A DNA stretch of 5,798 nucleotides, from assembly GCA_016208345.1 (NCBI GenBank), contig JACQYG010000249.1, positions 1-5,798 on the forward strand, written 5' to 3'. Positions 1 through 5,798 of the stretch are shown piece by piece. Positions within the stretch are counted from its first letter, which is position 1. The number at the start of each line of letters is the position of its first letter. The DNA is from Chloroflexota bacterium (lineage in GTDB: Bacteria; Chloroflexota; DTOL01; JACQYG01). The position numbers and the translations under genes were made by a program. The notes below the pieces were generated by a model. That model had not been told where the DNA came from. It ran no database searches and worked only from the letters and a program-made list of their open reading frames with translations.

Positions 1-805
1 GATCGGTACTCCCCTGATAGATCGGAACTCGGCGCCGGAGGCGGGAAAGCGTGACCAGGGTGGTGTCGAAGATGGGCAGGCGCAGCACCATCACCGGGAT
101 CATCCAGGTTACTATGTCGGTATTCTCGAAACGCAGCTTGATCCCCAGGGCAGCCAGCATAAATCCTAAAAACAGACTGCCAGCATCGCCCATGAAGATG
201 GTGGCCCGATAGAAGTTGTAGCGCAAAAAGCCCAGGCAGGCCCCCAATAGCGCGGCCGACATGCTGGCCACCAGGTACTGGCCGCTGGTGGTGGCCAGGA
301 GGAAGAAAAAGGCCGCGGCCACCGAGGCCACGCTGCCAGCCAGCCCATCCATGTTATCCACAAAGTTCAGGGCGTTAGTGATGCCTATCACCCAGAGGTA
401 CGTCACCGCTAAATTCAGCACCGGCTGGTGCAGGAACTCCACCCGTATGCCGGACCAGACGAGCATGGCGGTGGCCAGGGCCTCCACCAGGAGTTTGATC
501 AGGGGATTGAGGCCATAGCGGTCGTCCCACAGGCCCAGCAGGGCGCAGGCGGTGGCCCCACCCAGGATACCGAGTAGCTGCCCCAGGTAGCCAGGCAGCT
601 CGGCCATATCGCGGACCAGAAACAAGGCGGCGATGAAGGCAAGATAGATGCCCAAACCCCCCAGGAGCGGGATGGGCGACTGGTGGATCTTTCTTGGTTC
701 CGGCTCGTCCACGAAGCCCATGGCAAGGGCCGTCCGGCGCAGGAGGGGCGTCCCCGCCAGCGAGATCAAGAGTGCCGAGAAGAAAATCAGGATGTATACG
801 GTCAT
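1..805 (-). CDS. WecA/TagO/MraY-like polyprenyl-phosphate sugar-1-phosphate transferase (3' end outside window)
   Basis: Integral membrane enzyme expected to transfer a sugar-1-phosphate (in the family, usually GlcNAc-1-P from UDP-GlcNAc) to undecaprenyl phosphate, the first step of lipid-linked glycan assembly. The reading frame gives 268 residues from ATG at 803-805 and stays open at base 1. Family landmarks are in the expected order: VDEPEPRKIHQSPIP (32-46) followed by LLGG (47-50); the Asp pair LWDD (92-95) followed by LNPLIKLL (99-106); NALNFVDNMDGLAGS (144-158) with catalytic-type Asp; GFLRYNF (192-198); IFMGDAGS (203-210); PIFDT (244-248) and SRLRRR (254-259). It stops just before the expected HxSHR-type motif, so about 60-110 residues are missing compared with usual lengths. 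About eight hydrophobic segments are visible. The start is supported by GGAG five bases upstream. The family call is firm. The exact sugar (GlcNAc, GalNAc, other) cannot be read from the sequence, and a true MraY is less likely given the DNMDGLAG variant and the glycan context. Confidence 0.95.
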   Translation of the reverse strand, partial: MTVYILIFFSALLISLAGTPLLRRTALAMGFVDEPEPRKIHQSPIPLLGGLGIYLAFIAALFLVRDMAELPGYLGQLLGILGGATACALLGLWDDRYGLNPLIKLLVEALATAMLVWSGIRVEFLHQPVLNLAVTYLWVIGITNALNFVDNMDGLAGSVASVAAAFFFLLATTSGQYLVASMSAALLGACLGFLRYNFYRATIFMGDAGSLFLGFMLAALGIKLRFENTDIVTWMIPVMVLRLPIFDTTLVTLSRLRRRVPIYQGSTD

Positions 806-810
806 GACGT

Positions 811-814
811 CTCC
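811..814 (-). promoter_or_regulatory. Ribosome binding site of the WecA-like gene
   Basis: The coding strand reads GGAG, five bases before the ATG at 803-805, inside the 19-base gap after the ligase stop codon. It is the clearest Shine-Dalgarno sequence at any junction in the window and fixes this start. Confidence 0.7.
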
Positions 815-824
815 ACGCGAGGGT

Positions 825-3800
825 TTATTTCTTTTCTAGTAAAGAAGCCAGGAGGGCCTGAAGCCCTTGATCGTTGGGGGCGATCTTCAAAGCCGCCTTG
901 GCCTCGGCAATGGCTTGGTCCAGCATGTTTAGCTTCTGGTAAAGCGCTATGAGGTTTTTTCGTGTTACGGAGTCAGTGGGTGCCAGCCTGGCTGCCTGCT
1001 GTGCATAGGGAAGGGCCTGCGCGGGCCTGCCAGTCAGGTCGTAGAGGTAGCTCAGGGCGCTCAATGCGTCGAAGGAATTGGCGTCCCGACCGAGCGCTCG
1101 CTGGTATTCATCGATGGCCTCCTGATAGAAGCCGTTGCGCAGGTAGTATCTCCCCACCTCGCCCTGGAGGGCCGGGGTCATGGCCACGGCCCGGGCGAAG
1201 CTCTCCTTGGCCTTGTCCGCTTGACCCTGCGCCAGATACCAGTCTCCCATTAATAGGTAGGTAAGGCTGAAGGATGGATCCAGCCTCAAAGATAGCTCGA
1301 GTTTAGCCCGGGCATCGTCGAGCCGGCCTGCTGCCCGGTAGAGCTGAGCCCATTCATTGTAGAGGTGCGCCGCCTGGGGGCTCAAGGCGGTGGCCCGGCG
1401 GTAGTACTCTTCCGCCAGGGCGAATTTTTCCGGTTTATCCGCAGTGTTAGCCGTCGTTTCCATCCAGAAGCTGTACAGCCTCCCCAGGTTAGCCATGTTG
1501 TCCGTATAGATGGGATTGATGTTGACAGCCTGGGTCAGCACTGCCGCACCACAGCGAAGCAGGTCCTCTCGCCCCAGCTGAGCGACCTGTTCAGGGCGCA
1601 AAGCCAGGGCAGCCTCCAGATAAGGGGGGCGTAACGCATTGGGCAGGCTGGGGGCTCTGCGGGCCATCTCCAGATAGCTTCCGCCCAGAAACACGTAAAA
1701 GTAGTCCTGCGACGGCGCCAAGCGGACGGCTTGTTGCATCGCCCGGATCGTCTCCGGCCCCCTCTCCCAGGTCCCGGTACGGTAGAGCTCAAAGCCTCTT
1801 TTGAACTGGATGTCCGCCAGCACTGGCAGCAGGTTGGTGTTAATGGCGACCAGCCCGCCGGCCACGGCCAAAAGCGAGTAAACAGGGAGAGAGAGGCGGC
1901 CCTGGTTTGTGAAAGGGAGGCCCCCGTGGCTCTCCTGGAGGTACAGGGACCAGGCAATGAGCAGGAACAGGAAAAAGACCCAGAGATAAAAAAAGCTTCC
2001 CGCCCAGGCCGTGTTGATCTCCCCGGCGGGCATGATGGCATTGTTCAAACGTAGCCAGGCGAAAACGACGGTCCAGAAAAGCGCCAGGGCCAACACCTGG
2101 GCTAACGTTTCTTTTACTGGTAAAGAAGCTTCGGTCTCTTTACCAGTAAAGGTACCACCCAGCGACAAGGTAAGCCATGCCGTTCCCAGGAGCAAGGGGA
2201 CCAGGGCCGGCAACTGTTGGCCTGGCCAGGAGAACTCGAAAAGCATGGTGGTGAGAACTGCGCCGACTACTAGTGAAAGCGCCACCGCCGGAAGCCAGCG
2301 GGGCACGGCGGGCCCCGCTGGCTTGGCTGGCATCCCTTTGGGTTGCTTACGCACGGTGCCCTTTACCTTCGGGGACGGAGGTGAGCAGGTTTCTTTACTG
2401 GTAAAGAGATCGCCCGGCGGGGCACCGGGCCGGCTGGCCAGGTTCTTGGCCATGGCTCCCAGGGCAATCACCATCCCGGCGTAGAGCCAAAAATAGGTCC
2501 GGGTGGCGGCGATGGCGATGCCGAACTGGATCTCAATGAAATGGGCTACCATGGCCGCCATGAGGCCCACCAATAAAAGCCGGATTCCTGCTTCCGCAGG
2601 AATGACGCTAAATAGAGGGTTGGGCTCACCCTCGCTCGCGACCGCCTTAACCCCGGGCCAGAGCCAATAGCCCAGCAGAAGGGCGAAGAAAGCCAACGGG
2701 ATGGCTGGCGTCGCCGCCAACGGCAGAACCTGCGTGTATAGGAGAGCGGCGACCAGCAATCCCGCTACGAGCCCTAATGCCATAGCTCGCCAGAAGCCCA
2801 GCGCACCGGTGAGGCCCAAGATCTTGAGGGCCCCAAAAGCCACCGCGCAATAGACCAGCCAGTAGGCCAGGTACCCCAGGAGCCCGGTGGTCACCAGTTC
2901 GTCCATGACCTCGTTGTGGGAGCGGTCCGGGGAGGCGTTCCTGGCCTCATAGTGGGCCAGGTCAGGCGGGTAGAAACGGGGGTATACCAGGAACATGGTC
3001 TCGGGGCCATAGCCCACCAACGTTCGCTGGGGTTCCGCCTGGATCAGTTTGGTGGCCCCCTCCCAGATCAGGAGCCTCACTTTTCCTGTACCGCCCTCTG
3101 TCTCCAGCAGATTGCCCAGGCGCCCGAGATACGGGACGTCCTTCAGAGGCTCCAGGGGACCGTGGGTGAGGTTGTAAACCGCTTGAAACGACTTGCCCAG
3201 GAGCCCACGATACTGTCCCGGTGACCCAGGACGCACCGGCGGAAGATTGAAAACCACCAAGAACGAGGTGCCCAGGAGCCCGGCTAGCAGGAGCGCGGCC
3301 AGGGTGCGGCGCCACCGGCGCCGTATCGCCAGCACGACCAGGTAAACGGCCATGCCCCCCAATAAGCCCAGCATGGGCCCCCGGCTCTGCGAGAATAGGA
3401 CGGTGGCAGCCTGGAGGGCAAGTATCCAGCCCAGGAGGACGCACTCGACCTGCCTGAGAATTGCCCGGCGGGCGAAAACAAAGGGCGTAAAGAACAAGAG
3501 GAGCGCCAGGGCCAGGATGGCCTGATCCAGGCTTCCAAAAGGAGCACTCTCCGGCTTAAATGAGGCGTAGAGCTGTAAGGCCTGGAACACGATCAGGGTC
3601 AGGGCGATGGACTGGCTGGCGATGATGGTAGCCGCCAGGCTCCATGGAGTCCCCTTCTGCCCGCGCTGGTCAGAGGACAGCTCTCTGGAGAATGACGTGA
3701 TCTTTTCGGAGAAACTGGCAAAAGTTACGGGTATGACCATTATCAGATAGGCTCCGATGAAGATAGCGTTGCCCATGGTGGACGTCACGCGGGCGGTGAC

Positions 3801-4418
3801 ATCTCCGAGCCAGGGCATGAACTCCAGTTTCAGGTGTTGGATCACGCCGTGCAGCGAGATGGGCAGGCTGGTATATATCAGCACGAAAATCAGTCGATCC
3901 AATTGAGCCTTGGAGCGGAGGCTGGAGGCCACAATGAAAAACACCACGATGTAGGCCAGAGCGGTGTACGTGCCCTGCAGGCGCACGTAGGAGCCCCACA
4001 GGCTGACGGCCGGAAGCACCGAGGCGGCGGTGGACACCAGAAGCGCGCCGATCAACAGGAGAGTGGGCAAGGCCAGGACATTGTGCTCTGCCATTTGCAA
4101 GACGAGGCCCTTCCAACCCCCTCTACTGGCGGAAGAAAGGTGACCAGGGTTCGGCGCGACTCGGTTCGAGCCAGGCCAAGCCCATTTCTCAAGGAAGGCG
4201 ATGAGCCAGGCCACGCCCATCACCAGGGCTATAGAGCGCAGCAGGCTGAGCTTGTCGGGCTCGAAAACGCGGTTGGAGTAGATGTCGAAGTACAAGGGTA
4301 CCAAAAGGGCAGCTAGGAGCCATCCTGCCTCCATGACTTTGTCGCAGAAGAGGCCCAGTCTTGTTTTCGCTTGGACATCGGTTCGACTGCTGCCTCGGTC
4401 GGCCATAGCTTCCTTCAT
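825..4418 (-). CDS. Large O-antigen ligase/polymerase-like membrane protein with C-terminal TPR domain
   Basis: A 1197-residue polytopic protein of the Wzy/WaaL/PglL superfamily, which polymerises lipid-linked glycans or transfers them to an acceptor outside the cytoplasmic membrane. The N-terminal half has about 11 hydrophobic segments (roughly 31-393). The Wzy_C-like signature SQSRGP is at 343-348 (Arg346), followed by a long hydrophilic loop (about 394-510) ending in SHNEVMDEL (500-508; His501), the usual place of the conserved loop His. Helices follow at about 514-534, 542-565 and 571-590, then six or seven more between 614 and 862, so the protein has about 20 helices where relatives usually have 10-14. 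Residues 872-1197 are soluble and contain TPR units near 1015-1048, 1049-1082, 1083-1114, 1115-1148 and 1149-1182, with degenerate ones before. The start is ambiguous: ATG 4416-4418 lies 5 bases after the upstream stop with a poorly spaced AAGG, while Met5 (4404-4406) has AAGGA four bases upstream. Short repeats are embedded in its loops (separate entries). Ligase, polymerase and protein O-glycosyltransferase cannot be told apart by sequence. Confidence 0.9.
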   Translation of the reverse strand: MKEAMADRGSSRTDVQAKTRLGLFCDKVMEAGWLLAALLVPLYFDIYSNRVFEPDKLSLLRSIALVMGVAWLIAFLEKWAWPGSNRVAPNPGHLSSASRGGWKGLVLQMAEHNVLALPTLLLIGALLVSTAASVLPAVSLWGSYVRLQGTYTALAYIVVFFIVASSLRSKAQLDRLIFVLIYTSLPISLHGVIQHLKLEFMPWLGDVTARVTSTMGNAIFIGAYLIMVIPVTFASFSEKITSFSRELSSDQRGQKGTPWSLAATIIASQSIALTLIVFQALQLYASFKPESAPFGSLDQAILALALLLFFTPFVFARRAILRQVECVLLGWILALQAATVLFSQSRGPMLGLLGGMAVYLVVLAIRRRWRRTLAALLLAGLLGTSFLVVFNLPPVRPGSPGQYRGLLGKSFQAVYNLTHGPLEPLKDVPYLGRLGNLLETEGGTGKVRLLIWEGATKLIQAEPQRTLVGYGPETMFLVYPRFYPPDLAHYEARNASPDRSHNEVMDELVTTGLLGYLAYWLVYCAVAFGALKILGLTGALGFWRAMALGLVAGLLVAALLYTQVLPLAATPAIPLAFFALLLGYWLWPGVKAVASEGEPNPLFSVIPAEAGIRLLLVGLMAAMVAHFIEIQFGIAIAATRTYFWLYAGMVIALGAMAKNLASRPGAPPGDLFTSKETCSPPSPKVKGTVRKQPKGMPAKPAGPAVPRWLPAVALSLVVGAVLTTMLFEFSWPGQQLPALVPLLLGTAWLTLSLGGTFTGKETEASLPVKETLAQVLALALFWTVVFAWLRLNNAIMPAGEINTAWAGSFFYLWVFFLFLLIAWSLYLQESHGGLPFTNQGRLSLPVYSLLAVAGGLVAINTNLLPVLADIQFKRGFELYRTGTWERGPETIRAMQQAVRLAPSQDYFYVFLGGSYLEMARRAPSLPNALRPPYLEAALALRPEQVAQLGREDLLRCGAAVLTQAVNINPIYTDNMANLGRLYSFWMETTANTADKPEKFALAEEYYRRATALSPQAAHLYNEWAQLYRAAGRLDDARAKLELSLRLDPSFSLTYLLMGDWYLAQGQADKAKESFARAVAMTPALQGEVGRYYLRNGFYQEAIDEYQRALGRDANSFDALSALSYLYDLTGRPAQALPYAQQAARLAPTDSVTRKNLIALYQKLNMLDQAIAEAKAALKIAPNDQGLQALLASLLEKK
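828..848. repeat. Degenerate palindromic repeat, copy 4, at the ligase C-terminus
   Basis: The plus strand TTTCTTTT-CTAGTAAAGAAGC aligns with copy 3 (2108-2129) with one gap and one substitution over 22 columns. It encodes the final ligase residues ASLLEKK and abuts the stop codon (825-827). It could be chance similarity in an A-rich gene end, but the match extends through both arms. Confidence 0.4.
2107..2129. repeat. Palindromic repeat, copy 3
   Basis: The plus strand reads GTTTCTTTTACTGG followed by TAAAGAAGC; compared with copy 1 it has one extra T. On the coding strand this shifts the repeat's reading to SLPVKET (residues 765-771), still ending in KET. It precedes the helix at about 772-790. 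Confidence 0.65.
2113..2150. repeat. 14-bp stem-loop formed by repeat copies 2 and 3
   Basis: TTTACTGGTAAAGA (2113-2126) is exactly complementary in inverted orientation to TCTTTACCAGTAAA (2137-2150), leaving a 10-base loop (2127-2136). Because each copy is itself nearly palindromic, alternative cruciform or double-hairpin folds are possible. It lies inside the ligase coding sequence (about residues 757-769) and has no U tract, so it is not a terminator. Confidence 0.75.
2134..2152. repeat. Palindromic repeat, copy 2 (TTTACCAGTAAA form)
   Basis: The plus strand contains CTTTACCAGTAAAG at 2138-2151, the reverse complement of the core of copy 1. On the coding strand it is read as FTGKET (residues 757-762), almost the same peptide as copy 1. 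It lies directly after the helix at about 736-755 and pairs with copy 3. Confidence 0.65.
2389..2410. repeat. Palindromic repeat, copy 1 (TTTACTGGTAAA family)
   Basis: The plus strand reads GTTTCTTTAC, centre TG, then GTAAAGAGAT. The inner 14 bases (2393-2406) are a palindrome except for the two central bases; the outer arms nearly continue it. Read in frame on the minus strand as FTSKET (ligase residues 672-677), in a hydrophilic loop between helices at about 642-657 and 708-727. Best preserved of the four copies. Confidence 0.7.
2580..2607. repeat. REP/dRS3-like palindromic repeat embedded in frame
   Basis: A perfect 8-bp inverted repeat (ATTCCTGC at 2584-2591, GCAGGAAT at 2596-2603) with a 4-base loop, in the flanking context GGATTCC...GGAATGACG. 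This matches the widespread short repeat whose usual form has ATTCCCGC and GCGGGAAT arms. Both arms carry the matching C-to-T / G-to-A change, so the stem is kept. It is read in frame as SVIPAEAGIR (ligase residues 604-613), the peptide typical of this repeat when it lies in a coding sequence, and sits in the loop between helices at about 571-590 and 614-636. Confidence 0.75.
4411..4415 (-). promoter_or_regulatory. Possible ribosome binding site for an internal start (Met5) of the ligase
   Basis: The coding strand has AAGGA four bases before the ATG at 4404-4406 (Met5). The annotated first ATG (4416-4418) has only AAGG three bases upstream, overlapping the preceding stop codon. Both spacings are short, so the start stays ambiguous; the difference is four residues. 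Confidence 0.35.
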
Positions 4419-4423
4419 CGGCC

Positions 4424-5542
4424 TTAGCCTTGCAGTGTTCGTTGGTAGAGGTCTATGACCCGATCAACCATGGCTTCCAGGGAAAACTCCTTTTCAACGC
4501 GTTCGCTTGCGCATTGCCCCATGGCGCGGCGCCGGGCATCGTCGCCCAAAAGCTCATGGAGCGCCCGGGCCAGAGAGCGCGAGTCACCGGCGGGAACCAC
4601 CAGGCCGGTCCGGCCGTGCTGGTTAACAAACGATGTCCCGGTGCCAAGCTCGGTGGACACCACCGGCAACCCGGAGGCCATGGCTTCCAGCAGGGAGACG
4701 CCGTAGGCTTCGCTGCGGTGGGTGGAAGGCAGGGCGAAGACATCCGCTGCCTGATAGTAGCTCGGGAGATCGCTGTCCGGCACGTCACCCAGAAAAAAGA
4801 CCTTTCTCTCTACGCCCAACTCCCGGGCCAGGGTTTTCCAGGGGACCTCCATTTGGCCACTGCCGATGACCAGGAGCACCGCGTCCAGATCCTTCATGGC
4901 CGTGATGAGATATTGCAGGCCTTTGTAATACCGCAGGCGCCCCACGAAGAGCAGGAGCGGCTTCCCGAAGCGCCCGCGTATAGCCTCCGCCTGGTCCGGC
5001 CGGGGTTTGCTGAAGCGGCCATGGTCGATGCCCAGGGGGATAACCTGGCACCGATCCTTGAACCGGCTGAGATAAGGCGATGTCTCCACGTACCGCTGGC
5101 TGGTGGCAATCAGCCAGTTGGCCCTGCCCAGGACTCGCCAGAGCAGGGGCTGGTAGAGCCGCAAGAGCCTGGCCTGCCGCACCACGTCGCTTTGATACGT
5201 TATGATCAGGGGCCGTTTCCTGCCCGCCAGGAGGTATGCCATCTCGCCCCAGGGGTACGGGAATTGCAGGTGCACCAGGTCGGCCTCCAGCCGCCAAAGC
5301 CAGGCGATCAGTTTCCAGGAAATGGGGGTCGAGGCCACGGTGACGATGCGGCCGGCTTTCACCACCTGGATGCCGTTTTGCCATTCCACTACGGTTTTAC
5401 CGGAGGTGTTGGTGGTGAGCACGGTGACATCCAGGCCGCGCCTGGCCTGCCCCTCGGCCAGGGCCCGGACGTGGTTTTCAATGCCTCCAAGGATGGGGTA
5501 ATAGTCTTTGTACAGGTGCAGGACCTTCACGGCCTTATCCAT
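4424..5542 (-). CDS. GT4-family (GT-B fold) glycosyltransferase
   Basis: A cytosolic or membrane-associated retaining glycosyltransferase of 372 residues, the normal length for the family. It would add a sugar from a nucleotide-sugar donor to the growing lipid-linked glycan. The N-terminal acceptor domain opens with [12 protein letters not shown] and the glycine-rich motif GGIENH (19-24). The C-terminal donor domain starts near residue 190 with [10 protein letters not shown], supplying the conserved Arg202 and Lys207 that bind donor phosphates in this family. The EX7E motif is [15 protein letters not shown], with Glu278 and Glu286. There is no signal peptide or transmembrane helix. The ATG overlaps the upstream glycosyltransferase stop by 8 bases (ATGGATAA shared) and no good Shine-Dalgarno sequence is visible, so initiation is probably coupled to termination of the upstream gene. 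The family call is secure; donor sugar, linkage and acceptor cannot be predicted. Confidence 0.94.
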   Translation of the reverse strand: MDKAVKVLHLYKDYYPILGGIENHVRALAEGQARRGLDVTVLTTNTSGKTVVEWQNGIQVVKAGRIVTVASTPISWKLIAWLWRLEADLVHLQFPYPWGEMAYLLAGRKRPLIITYQSDVVRQARLLRLYQPLLWRVLGRANWLIATSQRYVETSPYLSRFKDRCQVIPLGIDHGRFSKPRPDQAEAIRGRFGKPLLLFVGRLRYYKGLQYLITAMKDLDAVLLVIGSGQMEVPWKTLARELGVERKVFFLGDVPDSDLPSYYQAADVFALPSTHRSEAYGVSLLEAMASGLPVVSTELGTGTSFVNQHGRTGLVVPAGDSRSLARALHELLGDDARRRAMGQCASERVEKEFSLEAMVDRVIDLYQRTLQG

Positions 5543-5798
5543 GCTCGGCGGTGCTTTCGATGGCTCTACGGTAAACGGACAGGGTTTCCAGCGCCATTTT
5601 CTCCCACGAGAAATCTTTGGCCCGGGCTAGCCCTCGTTGGCGGAGATCGGCCCGGAGTTCCGGCTCGCCCAGGAGGCGGAGAAGTGCCTTGGCTATCTCG
5701 CCGGGGGAGGCCGGATCGAAGAGCAAGGCAGCATCTCCAGCAACCTCCGGGAGGGAGGAGGAATTGGCGCAGGCCACCGGAGCCCCACAGGCCATGGC
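5535..5798 (-). CDS. C-terminal fragment of a GT4-family glycosyltransferase (5' end outside window)
   Basis: The last 87 residues of a second GT-B glycosyltransferase, entering from the right edge. It begins inside the donor-domain motif [19 protein letters not shown], which normally follows the second Glu of EX7E, and continues through GDAALLFDP to the helical C-terminus ([19 protein letters not shown]) common in this family. The Met at 5793-5795 is an internal residue of the motif, not a start; roughly 280 residues lie outside the window. The stop TAA (5535-5537) lies within the first codons of the next glycosyltransferase, an overlap typical of co-translated operon partners. This is not a duplicate of its neighbour: the comparable segment of that protein reads [20 protein letters not shown]. 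Specificity is unknown. Confidence 0.9.
   Translation of the reverse strand, partial: AMACGAPVACANSSSLPEVAGDAALLFDPASPGEIAKALLRLLGEPELRADLRQRGLARAKDFSWEKMALETLSVYRRAIESTAEHG

Noticed and set aside
166..363. Short minus-strand frame of 65 codons
   Set aside because: It is an out-of-frame shadow of the WecA-like gene, whose own frame through the same bases encodes the NALNFVDNMDGLAGS and IFMGDAGS motifs.
931..945. A further repeat copy around CTGGTAAAG
   Set aside because: Only nine bases match and the arms do not continue; it encodes ordinary TPR sequence (LYQKLN).
2107..2410. CRISPR array
   Set aside because: The repeats are too short, unevenly spaced and inside an intact coding frame, with no regular spacers.
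2011..2484. Open reading frame of 157 codons on the plus strand
   Set aside because: It lies antisense to the ligase, and its translation is low-complexity without family motifs; the minus-strand frame has clear helices and is continuous through the region. The same applies to the plus-strand frame at 3834-4316.
2580..2607. Rho-independent terminator
   Set aside because: A stable hairpin is present, but there is no following T tract on either strand and it lies within an uninterrupted gene.
2962..3444. Minus-strand open frame of 160 codons overlapping the ligase in another frame
   Set aside because: Its Pro/Gly/Arg-rich translation is typical of an out-of-frame shadow in GC-rich DNA. The ligase frame in the same stretch carries the SQSRGP signature and conserved loop.
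5793..5795. Start codon of the right-edge glycosyltransferase
   Set aside because: The Met belongs to the conserved AMACGAPV motif in the middle of the donor domain, and the frame stays open to the window edge.

Overview
This window is a tightly packed, single-strand block of surface-polysaccharide (glycan) biosynthesis genes. All four coding regions lie on the minus strand, so transcription runs from high to low coordinates: (1) the C-terminal tail of a GT4-type glycosyltransferase entering at the right edge; (2) a complete 372-residue GT4-type glycosyltransferase; (3) a very large (1197-residue) polytopic O-antigen ligase/polymerase-like protein ending in a TPR domain; (4) the first 268 residues of a WecA/TagO/MraY-type polyprenyl-phosphate sugar-1-phosphate transferase, running off the left edge. 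Junctions are an 8-base overlap, a 5-base gap and a 19-base gap, which suggests one operon with translational coupling. No internal promoter, terminator, tRNA or rRNA is visible.

Together the genes outline a lipid-linked glycan pathway: the WecA-like enzyme would start the chain on a polyprenyl phosphate, the two GT4 enzymes would add sugars, and the Wzy/WaaL-like protein would polymerise the finished glycan or transfer it to an acceptor on the outer face of the membrane. A flippase is expected but would lie outside the window.

The DNA is GC-rich. The ligase with extra membrane helices and a C-terminal TPR array, and the style of the WecA-like protein, resemble genes I associate with Chloroflexota. 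This is a moderate-confidence inference from family resemblance, not a measured assignment. If correct, a classical lipid A-O-antigen ligase role is less likely than polymerisation or attachment to another acceptor.

The least expected content is inside the ligase gene. Its inter-helix loops and C-terminus carry short palindromic repeats that stay in frame. One is a REP/dRS3-like hairpin (about 2580-2607, translated VIPAEAGIR). The others are four variant copies of a near-22-base palindrome with arms GTTTCTTTAC and GTAAAGAAAC (2389-2410, 2134-2152, 2107-2129 and 828-848); the last forms the end of the reading frame beside the stop codon. Two of the copies together form a 14-bp stem. Apart from these repeats, the window looks like an ordinary glycan cluster; I see no clear new defence or mobile system.
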